Positions 31,219 to 43,544 of a stretch of DNA of 64,000 nucleotides are shown one piece after another (within the stretch, counting starts at the first letter, position 1; every line of letters starts with the position of its first letter). The position numbers and the translations under genes were made by a program. The stretch spans positions 60,204 to 124,203 of the forward strand of contig JAPJBO010000696.1 of assembly GCA_030068145.1 (NCBI GenBank), given 5' to 3'. The notes below the pieces were generated by a model that had not been told where the DNA came from, made no database searches, and saw nothing but the letters and a program-made list of their open reading frames with translations. This DNA is from Diplonema papillatum. Its lineage: Eukaryota; Euglenozoa; Diplonemea; Diplonemida; Diplonemidae.

Positions 31219-32709
31219 TCAGGCTTTTTGTTGTACGGAGGGACCAGGTGAGCCTTCAGCGTAGAGCTGCTGCCACCGACAGTAGTAGGCGTCTAGTCGT
31301 GGGCCTTGCGACTGCCTGGGAGCAACCGTGTTGTTCGGCGTACTCGGCCAGAATTGGTATCGTACCCACGTTTCGGACGGGACGTGGGCATCGGCCGGAA
31401 GCCGCTTCTGCACTTCTTCCATGAGAAGCCGGATGCTTGCGGGGGCCTCAACCGTGAGGCGTGAAACTTCTCCATGACGCCTCTCGTCCACGACAGTACC
31501 GCACTTCTCAAGAACGCGGCCCATGGCGTCCCAGTAGCCGTCGTGTTTGGACTCTTTTGACGAGCTTCGGAATGCAACCTCACTGGGGTGAAATCAGTTG
31601 TGAGGAGTTCAGCCAGGTGGCTTTCGGTTGGTGTGCGCAGGGGATTCACATCTCCGGTCACGAACATGTACATCGTCTTGAGGATGGTACGCGGAACCCG
31701 AGATGACTTCCAGACCTCGACGAATTTCATCCTCATGGCCCGGGTGTGGAACCTTTTCCCCGTCCCGATGCACGACTTGAACGCCTTTGCGACATCATCC
31801 TGTAGGCGGCGGTCGCTCGGTGGCAACTTGAATACCAAGCGCTTGCCCCCCAGCGTTAATTGCCCTTCCAGCTCTCCCCAACAGAAGAAGACCCCTCCGC
31901 TTTCACGATGGACTGCTCCCAGTCGCAAACAGGGTTTCTGGATGGAACTCCCGCACTGCGTTGCTCAGTGTGCTGCTGGTTTTGCGCTTGCTGCGTGACG
32001 ATACGGGTATACACCACATCTCTCACTTCCTGCAGTTTCGTGCAGTGGATGCTGAGAATACCTCAGCTCTGCAACCCACGGCAAGGCCAACACATTTCTC
32101 AGGCTACTTTCTTGTTCTTGCAGGTTCTGAAGGGTGCACCGGGGGATGTCGGCGGTACGGCGCTGGACAATCACCTTGTTGGTGCCCTCATACTACTGCA
32201 ACAGCTGCACAGAAAGTGGGAGCCCATCAAGTTTGCGAAGGGTCTTGGCCACTTCCTGATAGAACGGATGCCCTTTTTCATCGACCAGGAGGGCCCTGTC
32301 AAATACTTCGTTTCACCCATTTGCAGCGGCTTCACGCGGGCTTGGCTCTTTTTTACAGGTCGAAGGCGTTGACAGGTTTTCGCTACGGGAACTTTTGCTT
32401 CACAACGTACCGAACCTCCCGGTACTGCATGGAGTCCATGGCCTGCATCATCCCAAGAGAAACATCTCTCCACACACTCCTGCTATCAGCCCTAGCCGAC
32501 ACCACCACATCATCATCATACTCGGCAGGCGTCTGGAGGTGACGGTCTTTTATGATCTGCTGAAACATCTTCATGAAGGACAACGACAGGTCGTTGATCT
32601 CAAGGAGGTGTCGATCCTTCACTGCACCAATCTCAACATCGATCGCGCAAAAACACAGCAGTGTCCCTTCCCTTTGCTTGTGCCCTGTTTTTGCATTAGC
32701 ATGCAACAC
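31219..32709 (-). pseudogene. Broken transposon-derived gene, family unnamed
   Basis: On the minus strand, coding-like segments follow one another with frame changes at about 32380, 32260 and 31530. The last segment (31524-31219) contains VPSETWVRYQFWP and a following YYCRWQQLY, which I recall from a widespread group of repetitive eukaryotic proteins that are probably transposon-encoded; that recall is not verified. An in-frame stop interrupts the segment near 32180. No inverted ends were found around it. Confidence 0.45.
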
Positions 32710-33054
32710 TCACTTAGTCAAGGTGAAATTTGCCGGCATCACAGCTTTCGTGGTGCTGCAGCAACAGATAGGTCAGGGGGTCAAAACAAATTAGAGATTC
32801 GCAGCGAGCTTCTAAACCGGCGTTCCGCTGACGTGTCGTTGTTGGCCCCACGAGCGGGGTTTGGTGTTTCCGCAGCCGAAGCTCGGACTTCAGTGACCAT
32901 CTGGAGTCCCATGGCACCCTGTTGTACCCTTCCCACAGCAAAAAAGAAAAAATATTTTTTTTTTCAACTATTTTTTCAGGCCTGCATGCCCCATCAAAAG
33001 CAATCGAAAAGAAAATAAACGAGCGTTCTACCACCTCGCGCGGTGTCACGGGAT

Positions 33055-33200
33055 GTTTGGCAGCCGCTGCTAAACAAACATAACGTGGGCGGCGCCGAAG
33101 CTTTACCAGCTTCGGCTGACACCATTTGCGCACTTAACCATGGTTAAGAAGACAACTGAAAGCATAGACACAAAGATAGCCCAAAGCATCTGCAGAATAA
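33055..33200 (+). repeat. Family E repeat, copy 3
   Basis: It contains GGCAGCCGCTGCTAAACAA, CTTTACCAGCTTCGGCTGAC and, after an insertion, AGCCCAAAGCATCTGCA, matching AGCTCAAAGCATTTGCA at 26195. Confidence 0.7.
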
Positions 33201-33412
33201 CACGAAAAGCCTCTAGGCAAAAACCCGTTTTCACATTTCTTCCACGGTTTCCCAAAATTTTCCGCGCGCTAGGACGCGGATCAAAAAAAAAAAAAATAGT
33301 CTGCCCTAAACGAATAAAAAAAAACTACGCGCTGCTTTTGTAACACGAGCGGCACATCAACACGTTGCAAAACACCCACCCAGTACGTATTAGCTTTAAA
33401 AGAACCATTCGA

Positions 33413-33478
33413 CGAAGGTCGCCCGGAGACTCTAAAATCCCGGATTCTCAAGCGAACTATAACTCTAAAAAAGGTTGC
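33413..33478 (+). repeat. Family G short repeat (representative copy)
   Basis: About 60 bp with the core GAGACTCTAAAATCCCGGA and then CAAGCGAACT(A/T)TAACTCTAAA. Other copies, all in plus orientation, lie near 25345, 35267, 38405, 39365 (weak), 59628 and 60487 (weak). They sit in unrelated surroundings. Confidence 0.7.
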
Positions 33479-33873
33479 ACCGCACCACTACCTACCCACA
33501 GAGTATTAGGGCAACAACCAGGAACACACTGGTGGGTGAGCAGCGACACCTCCCGCGGCTGCTGCGGCAGTTGCCCGGTGGTAACCCGACACGCAGAACG
33601 CGGGGAAGGGAAACGTGTTTTCCCAACGACTTTGAAGCCCCTTCCCGAATGTAGCATCCGAGGAAGGTGCAAGCATCGAGGGTGCTACGGTAGCCGTGCA
33701 CGGGTCTTGGGCGCGTGCCTCGTGCAGGGCGGGTGCTTTGTGATCCGCCGCGGAGTTCTTTCCTGGTGCAGTCCGAAGAGACCGGCGCCGAGTTTCGGCT
33801 CACAGCCTGTTCCCTCGGACGGCACCTCAAGGAGAGAGAGAGAGAGCGCAGACACAATCCATCTTAAAAAGGA

Positions 33874-33901
<28 letters not shown>
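33874..33901. repeat. (CA)n microsatellite
   Basis: Fourteen CA units in a row. Confidence 0.95.
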
Positions 33902-33904
<3 letters not shown>

Positions 33905-33956
33905 CCCAGGGGTAGCAGTCGTCAGCATTGCAGAATGCTTGGCGACAAGTGATTTG

Positions 33957-35808
33957 TGCCCCTTCCCGTGCGAGCGAGTCTCGGAACAGGAATCAAAACT
34001 GTGACCCAGGTGGCGACTGCCGACCATGACGGGTGCTTGCACCAGGAGTTTGGAACAGCTAGTCAGGCCAAGCTCATTGCACAGAGAGAGCTTGCCACAT
34101 CCTCGGGTGAGATGTGCCGCCTGTGTAAAGACACTCAGCTGTTGCACGGGGCCGAAAACCCCGTGCAGATGAAAACGAAGAAGTCTTGAGCCGAGTGCCG
34201 GATGGAGTAGCTGTCAGCCCCCTACGCTCTATCCGTCCCTCGAAGGAACCCGCCCCACCCACCCTTCGGAGAGGAGTCACAGGACCCAAAAGCAGCGTGT
34301 CGGAAACTCAAAGCCGACTCGTGAAAGTGACAAGTGGGCGATACTTCTTTTATTCATCCAGACGTTACCCACTCGAAGCCCTGAACCTAAACACACCTAC
34401 TCACAGAGTATGCATCCCGCCCTCGTCTTCGGAGGTCTTGACGACTGAAGCTCGCAGAAGTACGCGCGAAACGAATCTCGTTGCCCGACCACGCAACCCC
34501 AACGAAAAAGAGGAAGAAGAACCCACAGACATCGTTTCGCTCTCTCTGCACTCCCACCAGCTCCGTTTCTTGCACCCGCCCCCCAACCGCTTTGAAGATG
34601 AATTGTTCTGGTGATCCTTCCCTCCACCTATTTTCTTTTTGACATCCCGGCTCCCGTTTCTGCATTCTTCGTTCCGTCGGAGGGCTATCGCCACTCCTTT
34701 GAAAAGCGAAAGAAAGGCAAGCCAAAAATTACAGAACGAATAATCACACACCGCCTTGGACTACAACCGGACCTCTAAATCTCAAAAAGGAGAAAAAAAA
34801 AAGTCTAATCGTCCTTCGGGATCGACGGCAATTCTAAATGCTACAGCTTTGGAACGAAAAGAGGTCCTATCGGGATTAGCAGTAAGCTTTTTGTTAACCT
34901 GCTGCGGACGGAGGGAGAAGGGATTTCTCCGGACAGTGTAGAGGGGGAAGCTACAGGCCAAATCTAAGCGGGCTCGTGACCCCCCCAGGCATGGGGGTCC
35001 TCGGCCCGTGGAAGGGATTGTGACACCTCTAGTCACAGCAGCAAACTCTGATCCTTTTCTGGGCACGTCTTCAGCAGCTTGGTCGGAAACTCCACCTCCC
35101 CATCCGCACACGGGATAAGCAGCAACACCCCTTCTAGGTATGTCCCTACCGAAAGAAGAATAACCATAAAAAAGCGGAAATTCCGCTTGAAACTGACACA
35201 TCTGAAACGACAAACTAACAAGAAATAAATAACGCTAACAAAAAAAAAAAAAAAAAAAAAAAAAACGAAGGTCGCCTGAGACTCCAAGAAACCTGAGTTC
35301 GAGCGAACTTTCACTCTGAAAAAGAAGAGCGTTTTGACCCCCCTGAGCCGTAGCACTCCAACAAAACGTTTCCCGCATGCCTTGTCAGTCAGCAAGGGCC
35401 GTGCAGAGAGTATATTTTCATTTTCCCCGGACAAATAAACGAAAGAAAATTAACCACAGTGAAAGTCCCAGTCCCTAAGATGACGAACATCAGAAAAGAA
35501 AAGAACAAAAAAAAAAAAAAAAAAAAACGAAACCCCCCAGTAGTTTTTGAACACAACTGATCCACATGCAAGAGGAACGGCCAAGTGATAAAGAGAGAAA
35601 AGAGAGGACATTCTTTGTAGGATTGTCCCTCTGAAGCCCACGCGTCCCCTCCCTTCCTCCCGCGTATCCCGGACTCCCACACTCCCCCCCTTGCTCAGGC
35701 TAATTTTCTTTTTATTGTTTCGGCGTCTCACTCTTCGAGGACACACAAAAGAACTTTAACTTTTTAAAACGCAATGTTTTTCGGCAGGTAGGGTCAATCT
35801 GATTTTGG
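33957..35808. other. Stretch with open frames but no recognised gene
   Basis: A Ser/Pro-rich frame at 34186-34611 and a segment ending before GTAAGC near 34882 could be exons; neither has a recognised domain. Poly(A) tracts lie at 35240-35266 and 35509-35527, and a family G copy at 35267-35325. Confidence 0.3.
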
Positions 35809-35809
35809 C

Positions 35810-36406
35810 AGAGCTGCCAGATGGCGCAACCTCGTTCGTCCTTTCGCCGACTCAATTGGAACTGCCAGGCGACAATGGCTCAGTCTTCGGATGCATCGTG
35901 GGCAATGCCGCTATCATAGTAGCAGCGATGCTGCTCCGCTTGGCAGGTACCCGCGCTCCTTGGTTTTGCGGGAATGCGGTACTTTTCACAAGTCTTTACT
36001 AAGGCCAATAGTTTGATGGCAACCACTGTCATCAGCTTTTCGCTCGGTAGTCGGCAGGCAGACGAAGGTCAAGGTTGCCTGTCGCCCATTCATTTGTATC
36101 CTTTCCTTCCTGACCCCCCCGGCCCCAGTTTGGGCCGGCCTGACTTTCGTCGCCCTTTCGCTGGAGTTCTTTAAAGACTTACGACCAAATTTCGGGCTGA
36201 AAGGAGACGTGGACCTGAGCAACGTCAGACCAGAGTCAGCCTCACACACAGACGGGAGTTGGAATCAGCATGAGAATACCCCTCTGCTGGGGATCAACCG
36301 TTCTCAGTGTCCTCAACCACGTCCGGAGCTCCTATTCGTTGCTATGTGCGCCCCCCCTCCCCCCTTTTGTTGCTCAGACACGGTTGTAGGGGCCTTCTCC
36401 CTGTGA
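35810..36406 (+). CDS. Candidate membrane-protein gene, two exons, unassigned
   Basis: Exon a (about 35810-35946) follows TTTTGGCAG and ends before GTACCC; it contains a hydrophobic stretch with NAAIIVAAMLLRLA. Exon b starts at about 36129 after a long pyrimidine tract and GGCCCCAG, and opens VWAGLTFVALSLEFF. The join keeps phase 1, and both hydrophobic parts would form membrane helices. Exon b then encodes a polar stretch and runs into a family C repeat, where the frame stops at 36404-36406; the real 3' end may be spliced elsewhere. The upstream start is not identified. Confidence 0.35.
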
Positions 36407-36770
36407 CGGATTCGCCTGTGCTCTCGTAGCACGGGTGGTCCTGGCTGTGACGAGCTACGAACAGCCGCCTGACAAACCCGACTCACACCGCTGTCCTGTC
36501 TGTAGACACGCTGATGATGGTCCGCCTTATGAGTCCGTGGCTTAAAGGACCGAAACACGGCGCAGACGGGACCAGTGCGGTGTTGAGCACATACCCATTC
36601 CAAGCACGTTCTTGCAAACCCTCCCCCCTTTTGTGCTGACTCACACCGCTGTCCTGCTGCAGACAGTACCGCCTTTTGTGTCCGTGGCTTCAAGAACCAA
36701 AACACGGCGCAGACGGGACCAGTGCGGTGTTGAGCACATATCCATTCCAAGCACGTTCTTGCAATCCCCC
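36368..36770 (+). repeat. Family C repeat with an extra 3' half
   Basis: A copy from TTGCTCAGACACGG to CACGTTCTTGCAAACCC (about 36615) is followed directly by a second, partial copy of the 3' half (36636-36770). Confidence 0.85.
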
Positions 36771-37101
36771 CTTCTAAATCGATTCGAGATTACTGAACGA
36801 CCCCCACCAGATGAACTCATCAGAAAGTGCTGCCACGGGAAGCTCCTTCCCATTGAGCGCTCGCTCGTGTGTCCGTTGCGGGTTAGCACCTAGTTTGCTT
36901 CCTCTCCCCCGTGGCAAGCCGCGCAAGCAAAAAAAAAAAAACTCCAAAATAAAAAGCACTCGACTCTAAACCCCCACCTCGTCAGAAAGTGTGAGACCCC
37001 GGACCAGGCCGCTTGCACTCCCGAGAAAAAAAAAGGTCGAACGACACCAATCTGTACGTCCCACGGGATCGTCGGAAACAGTGCTCCCACTAAGGAAAAA
37101 A

Positions 37102-37170
37102 CCGGAGGAATTCCTCCGGAGGAATTCCTCCGGAGGAATTCCTCCGGGGGGACCTGAGGAATTCCTCCGG
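37102..37170. repeat. Perfect short palindromic tandem repeat
   Basis: CCGGAGGAATTCCT is repeated head to tail three times, and once more after a short gap. Every unit is self-complementary, so the whole can fold on itself. Confidence 0.9.
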
Positions 37171-38460
37171 CCTGGTACCTGGCGTAGGAGTGAACCCGTG
37201 TGGGTGTAGCTCGCGACTAGTACTGGTCATGAAGTCTTTGCCGAATCTTTCTGTGTGACTTTGGCACCTGCGGCATGGACTGCTTCAAAGAACCGCGCCT
37301 GGGGCACAAGATGTGGCTGATGGTGCGAGCATGTTGTCACATTTGGCGTCAAAACTGACTGAGTCCACCACAAAACTGTGAAGAGGGAAGGACAGTGTCT
37401 ATCCTCATGCTTATCAGGAGTCTTTGTGCTCTCAAATACTCTTTGGGCAGACCGCTGTGTGTGACACCATGCCAGTTTTCGGGATCTTCGTACTGCCCCT
37501 GACAAGGCCTCCAATTTTTTTCCGCGCCTGCGGCGCAGGTATTCTTGACTATCTCATCATTTGTCTCGTTTCGTCCAAGTGTCCACTGGCAAAGGATTCA
37601 TATCAAATTTATAACATGCAGGGTCAGAACCTTGTGTCTTTTTAAAACGCTTATAAGGAGTGCAGTTATATCCCGGCATGAGATCTCGTTTGTGGGGATT
37701 TCCAATGCTCAGCACCTTCGGCTGACACTGCCTACCAGCCTACCATGCAGGGTCACTACCCAGCTTGTGCACTGCACGAACAGCATGAAATTGCTGGTGT
37801 TTGCTTCCTCTGGCATGTTGGGGTGTTGGCGGTGGGATCCAATCTCAGAAGCTGGAGTCAAAGCTTCAGTTAAAAAAGCGGGTGTGGTGCGGATTCACGC
37901 GCATTTTGGTTGTGGTGGAGCAACCCATCTCTAGCTCCAGCTCACCCTGGGAGCACTGACAGACACTGCTAAAAAAAGCGCGACACTGCGACAGCACCAA
38001 AAAAAAAAAAAAAACTTTTCCTGATTTAGGCTTCCTCCGGCATTTCGGAGGTAAGCGGGAGCACTGGTCGGAAACACAAAAAAAAAAAAGGTTGTCCGTC
38101 GGACAACGTGTATCCCGGGGGTTTTTACGCTAGCCAAACGCTTGCAAATAGGTGGGTGGGGGCGCTTTTCCCGGGATACTCGCAATGCATTAACCGCAAT
38201 GTATCCGCCATGTTAGGCCGAGCTCTTAGAACAAGAGAAAAAAAGAGGTTCAGCAGCCACCACTCCAAGTTCTTTTGCTCGAAGGAAATTTGAGTGTTGT
38301 ATCAGCACCTGCTTTGTAGGAAATGCTCGAGGAGGCCGCCAGTTGCAAAGTCTCAAGGGAGAGATGTGCTGCAGCCCCACACGAAGCACAGGTAAGTCTG
38401 AGCCTTACAAAATTTCAAGCGAACTTTAACTCTAAAGAAGACCATTCTGTGGTTGTATTG

Positions 38461-38752
38461 TTTTACATAAGCGCCAGCTTGGAAGGAAATGCACGACAAT
38501 AGCTGCCAGACAAAGAACCGAAGGGATCCCAAGTGCTGTAACTACCGAACCACGTGTTGAACGGACGTGAGGTCATGCGGGTCTACCCCAGCACGACAAA
38601 TTACACAAACACAACAGGTCAAAGTGTGAGAAAACAACACACGGTGGTGTAAGCGGAAACCAAATCAGATTGTGTATGTATTGTACTTTTCCCCTCTACC
38701 TGTATATTTCATCCCTTCCATTCGGAGCCAAAGCAGCTACGTCGAGTATTTT
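38461..38752 (+). repeat. Family D repeat, copy 1
   Basis: It is a direct copy of 39516-39796: both start TTTTACATAAGCGCCAG and end CAGCTACGTCGAGTATTTT, with small indels. The two are about 1.05 kb apart. Confidence 0.85.
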
Positions 38753-39515
38753 CTCCCCCTCTCGCCTCCGTCAAAATAAGCACCGGGCGGCTTCTCCGAG
38801 TATTTTTTCACAGGGACCCTCGTTTTGTACACGCGATCTTTGTACAGAAACCTACGAAAGAGGGGAAAAAAAAAAAAAAGAAAAAAAGACAAGCAGAACA
38901 AAAAGAGATGTGAAGCAAATCCACCGACACAAAAAAGAATGGTTAACTTAAAGGCTTGCACCTGACACCGTGCGTTCGGGTCCGGAACGCCGACTGTAGG
39001 CAGCCGCGGCCCACGGCCAGCGTCAGCTCGACTTGAAACACCTACGGCAGACGGCGAAGTAGAAGGTCGGACTACTAGCGAGCATAGGCGAACTTATCAT
39101 GTGACTGTCATACGATACTCACGCCAACTTAAGATTCGTACGGCAAGGCGAGAAGCAGACACCACACTAATGTCCGTCGAAACGCCACATGACGTGGCAC
39201 ACACGAAAGTCCTGAGGCAGGCTACCGTCAGACCGTTGCAGACGAGACTCGGACAAACTGTAAAGGGGCACGAGCATTCTGCAGCTCTGAGACCAAAACA
39301 CAGACAGGGATCACTGCGAACCGCTTTGGCCCGCCCTTCGATAGCTTCCCCTGCCCAAACCGGTCAACCGGAGACTCCAAAATACGGGCTTCTCAAAACT
39401 CGAAACGGTCTGCAAAACTCACGCAAACTTAAAATTCGTTCGACAAGCAGGCGAGACCCAGACTAAAGCCAGACTCCCAGCAGCAACAAACATCGACGTT
39501 TTTTACTTTTCTTTT

Positions 39516-39796
39516 TTTACATAAGCGCCAGGTTGGAAGTAAATGTTCAACAAAAGCTGCCAGACAAAGAACCGAAGGGATCCCAAGTGCTGTACCGAAC
39601 CACGTGGAACGGACGTGAAGTCCTGCGGGTCTACCCCCACACGACAAAACACACAGGTCAAAGTCCTGAGTGAGAAAACAACACACGGTGGTGTAAGCGA
39701 AGAACAAATCAGATTGTGTTTGTATTGGATTTGCCCCTCTACCTCTATATTTCCACCCTTCCATTCTGAGTCAAAGCAGCTACGTCGAGTATTTTG
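39516..39796 (+). repeat. Family D repeat, copy 2
   Basis: See the copy at 38461. Shared internal words include GAACCGAAGGGATCCCAAGT and AACACACGGTGGTGTAAGCG. A frame continues to 40067 without any recognised domain. Confidence 0.85.
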
Positions 39797-40162
39797 ACGG
39801 GTCTTCACCGCATGCGCAGTGCAAGCTCTCGTTATTTGCCCTTTCGATGCAAGACATGGTGCGGTGGGAGTATCTCACTGTGATCCAGGACCACTCTTCC
39901 GCGAACACACAACGCTCACGCTATCAGGCTTTAGTGGCGTTGCTGTCAGTGGTCACACAAAACAAACGGGGTTCAAGCTACCTCCAGTTTGGTTTGACCT
40001 GGCAGGCAAGCGACTACACTGCCCCCGACTGATCCCCACTGTCTTTCAAACGAGCACCCGCTTTTGAAGGAAATACTTGAGATGAACGCGCCAGTTCCAA
40101 GTTCAAAGAAGGCGCAAAAGGAAACCCCCCCCTCCCCCCCCGCCTCACAAGTCAAAGAAGAC

Positions 40163-40443
40163 AAGTCAGTGCTGCCTAGCGAGTCGCAGTCACAATCAGG
40201 GCGAGTGCCCTGAGTTTTTTAACTGATTGCTCAGACACGGTTGCAGGGGCCTTCTCTCCCGTGACGGATTCGCCTGTGCTCTAGTAGCACGGGTGGTCCT
40301 GGCTGTGACGAGCTACGAACCGCCGCCTGACAAACCAGACTCACACCGCTGTCCTGTCTGCAGACACTCAGGTTCCGCGCTGATGATGGCCTTATGTGTC
40401 CGAGGCTTAAAGGACCGAAACACGGTGCGGTCTTGCAATCCCC
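40163..40443 (+). repeat. Family C repeat, nearly full length
   Basis: It starts AAGTCAGTGCTGCCTAGCGA like the copy at 30021 and ends GTCTTGCAATCCCCC, with a deletion in the last third. Confidence 0.9.
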
Positions 40444-41340
40444 CGCCTCACAAGTCAAACGGAGACTTCAAAAAACCGACCGCTTACTACAAGAAACAGC
40501 CTAGAAGGATATGGACTATGCTTGGGTCTCTGTGCCACGTCGCTCTCACCTCGATCTACTTCGCTTCCTGACTCCACTGCGCCCGCCTCGGGTGCTACTT
40601 AACCTTGGGGTCAAAAAAGCAAATCAAAAAAAGAATAGCCGAGAAGCTCGCCCGACAGACAACATACTTAAAGGCTCCTTCGTGCTTCTTTTCCTACGTC
40701 CGTTTCGACTTCTCACTCTTCTTTTAATACCCTCAACACCACCTTCCCCCATCCCCGTCGGGTTTACCTCTTTTCTTCTTCTTTTCTGTTTATTGTGTCA
40801 CCTACACGACTCTTGTTGTTATACTGAAGAAATGTACTGTACGTTTCCCCTTGTTTCCTTGTTCCTTCTTCCTTTTTTTTTCCCTCCCCCCCCCCCCCCG
40901 CCACCATCCTGGGTTCTTTCGCTTTAATTTGCGTATCCTCAGTCACTTCGTCATGAAGTTCTTGATCCTGCTGCACACCGAGCCCGTGACACGCGTTAAC
41001 TGAGAGTACAGGCAGCATGAAGCGTGCTAGCGGAGGTATGCCCCCCCCCCCCCACGGAACCCATCGTACCTACCACAAAGGCTCTGAAACAGATCCCTTC
41101 GAGCCTCAACAGCTCGCTTGGCAATCGGCCCGAGTCAAGACGACATCAGCCGCCCCACTAAATAAGGTCAACCGGAGACCCGAAACCACCGAACCGCTAA
41201 ACCACAAGAAGCGCTAAATAGCCAGACGGAAAGTCTGACGAAGTCAGTGCCTTTTAGTTTGACATTGACTGTGTGGTACAGCCTAACGTAAGACGAAGCA
41301 GAATCCTTTTTTGGAGCGAACCGGCTACGAGACGATTTGA
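40444..41340. other. Intergenic stretch, no recognised gene
   Basis: Pyrimidine-rich DNA with poly(C) at 40888-40901 and 41041-41053. Nothing else was recognised. Confidence 0.4.
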
Positions 41341-41357
41341 CGGTTCTACCGCCTCTT

Positions 41358-41402
41358 CCCAGCTTTGACGAGCGATGTGCACAGCAACGCCGCACGGACC
41401 TC
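41358..41402 (-). pseudogene. 28S (LSU) rRNA fragment, ~45 bp
   Basis: The reverse complement reads GGTCCGTGCGGCGTTG and then ATCGCTCGTCAAAGCTGGG, matching the end of the fragment at 43249-43544. Confidence 0.75.
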
Positions 41403-41647
41403 TACTTCTTCTTTGTGGTTTCGGCCTTTCACCATAGCCTGACTACAGCCATGCACTGTAGTTCGGTCCATGGCTCACTGCGCCTTATTTCCTCGTTTTC
41501 TATTTCGCACCTCCTTTCCTTGGTTCACGCTTTCTCTAAATCATTTTCATCACAAGTCCCCCACCCACTTTTAAAAAGTCTCGCTTCTTCTTTTTCTCAT
41601 GCTTTTTTCTTTGGTAGGATCCTTTGACCGGCGTTTCCGAGCTCATG

Positions 41648-41648
<1 letters not shown>

Positions 41649-41732
<84 letters not shown>

Positions 41733-41778
41733 GCGGACTCATTTTAACGTGGCGCCCCCCTTAGCGAGAGTGTGTCCA

Positions 41779-41823
<45 letters not shown>

Positions 41824-41825
41824 AC
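41649..41825. repeat. (GT)n microsatellites
   Basis: Two GT runs, about 41648-41732 and 41783-41821, are separated by ~50 bp of unique sequence. Confidence 0.95.
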
Positions 41826-42129
41826 GTGTTTGTGTGCATGCCGCTGTTGCACAAGGGGACTCGCCCTACTGTGTCTGCCCGTACTTGCCAACGCTTCGGA
41901 TTAAATTCGGTTCTCTTCACGGCCCATCTACAGCCGACCTCGATCGTGCAGCAGCAAGGGCTGCACCATCGCTGATGTTGCTTCTCTAAACAGAGATAGA
42001 TGCCACCAGCGCTCATATCGACCGTTGAAGACAGCCCCACAGCCTCAGGCGGTTCCATGCAGCTCTCATATGGATATACACATGGATGGCCCCTCCCCCC
42101 CCTCGTCGTTAACGCGGGGGTTTTCGCGA

Positions 42130-42395
42130 GTTTTTTAACTGATTGCTCAGACACGGTTGTAGGGGCCTTCTCCCCGTGACGGATTCGCCTGTGCTCTAGT
42201 AGCACGGGTGGTCCTGGCTGTGACGAGCTACGAACAGCCGCCTGACAAACCAGACTCACACCGCTGCCCTGTCTGCAGACACTCAGGTTCCGCGCTGATG
42301 ATGGTCCGCCTTATGTGTCCGTGGCTTAAAGGACCGAAACACGCAGTGCGGTGTTGAGCATATACCATTCCTAGCACGTTCTTGCAATTCCCCCC
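42130..42395 (+). repeat. Family C repeat, lacks the first ~60 bp
   Basis: It runs from TTTTTTAACTGATTGCTCAG to CACGTTCTTGCAATTCCCC, with a small deletion. Confidence 0.9.
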
Positions 42396-42638
42396 CTCGT
42401 CGTGAACGCGGGGAACCCGGCCCCGTGCGCGTGTTCTCCCGGAAAAAGTGAACCGTGTTTCGAAACACGGCCCCACGGAACACTGCCGCACGCGCGTCTA
42501 CCCCTCCTCGTCACGGCGGCCTTCGTCTTGGCTGCCGCGAATTTTCCAGCGGCGCCTCGATATTGGCAACAGGCCAATGTGCGTACACGCACGTTCGCGC
42601 CAAATCTTTGATGCTGTGCGCGCCACCCCCCCAACCCT

Positions 42639-42775
42639 CGTAGCATGGGTGGTCCTGGCGAGGACGAGCTACGAACAGCCGCCCGACAAACCCGACTCAC
42701 ACCGCTGTCCCGTCTGCGGACACTCAGTGCGGTGTTGAGCACGTGTCCATTCCAAGCACGTTCTTGCAAATCCCC
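42639..42775 (+). repeat. Family C repeat with large internal deletion
   Basis: GTAGCATGGGTGGTCCTGGC joins GACTCACACCGCTGTCC and then directly AGTGCGGTGTTGAGCACGT and the family end. Confidence 0.85.
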
Positions 42776-43248
42776 CTCCCGGAACGGAGGTGGGTACTGC
42801 TGCACTGTGCGCAATGCCTGCCGTGTGCCCCGCTTCGTAGCAAACCTCACGAGCCCTCCCTCTTCCCACCACTGCAAACAAGTGGCAACCATTCTAGCCC
42901 TTCACCTATAAGACGCAAGCAGTGCTGATGCCAAGCTTGCCAGCGCGCTACACGCCAAGAAGATCATTTTCATCCTTTCCACCTCCCCTTTTTTGTGTTC
43001 TTTCTCTTGTAGCCGCTATCTGCGAAAGGCGAGGTTATGTGCCGCAGCCTCGTACAAGGCGCAGGTAAATGTGAATTTTGTGTGGTGTGCGGAGCGACAC
43101 CTCCAAGTATTTTCCTGTCTCCGCTGCTAGAGAGAAAGGCACATTGTTTGCGCCGTGCACTCCTGTTGAGATAGCCCCGTGTTTGCCCACCCCCCCCCGT
43201 GAACGCGAGCTACGGAGGTCTGGGGTCCATCACCCCTGCGATCTTCCA

Positions 43249-43544
43249 CTACCCGTCTTGAAACACGGACCAACGAGTCTAACACGTGTGCGAGGCTTAG
43301 GGTGTCAAACCCACATGCCGCACTGAAAGGGAGATGTGCCAATCCTTGAGGACGCAGCATAGCCCGATCCTGATTTACTGGAAAGGGATTTGAGGTTAAG
43401 TACTTGTTGGGCCCCGAAAGATGGTGAACTATGCCTGGACAGGACGAAGCCGGGGGAAACCCTAGTGGAGGTCCGTTGCGGTGTTGTGCAAATCGCTCGT
43501 CAAAGCTGGGTACAGGGGCGAAAGACCCATCGAACCATCTAGTA
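43249..43544 (+). pseudogene. 28S (LSU) rRNA fragment, ~296 bp
   Basis: Ordered LSU words run from CCCGTCTTGAAACACGGACC through CGAAAGATGGTGAACTATGC and AATCGCTCGTCAAAGCTGGG to CGAACCATCTAGTA. It starts at the same rRNA base as the intron copy at 11646. Only this part of the LSU is present, so it is a relic, not a gene. Confidence 0.9.

Noticed and set aside
33365-33952. 195-codon plus-strand frame
   Set aside because: It runs through a family G repeat and a (CA)n microsatellite, so it is unlikely to be coding as a whole.
41599-41904. Frames of alternating Cys-Val or Thr-His
   Set aside because: Translation of (GT)n microsatellites.
11646-43544. Working LSU rRNA gene
   Set aside because: Only 45-296 bp of one LSU region is present, with indels, in three scattered places.
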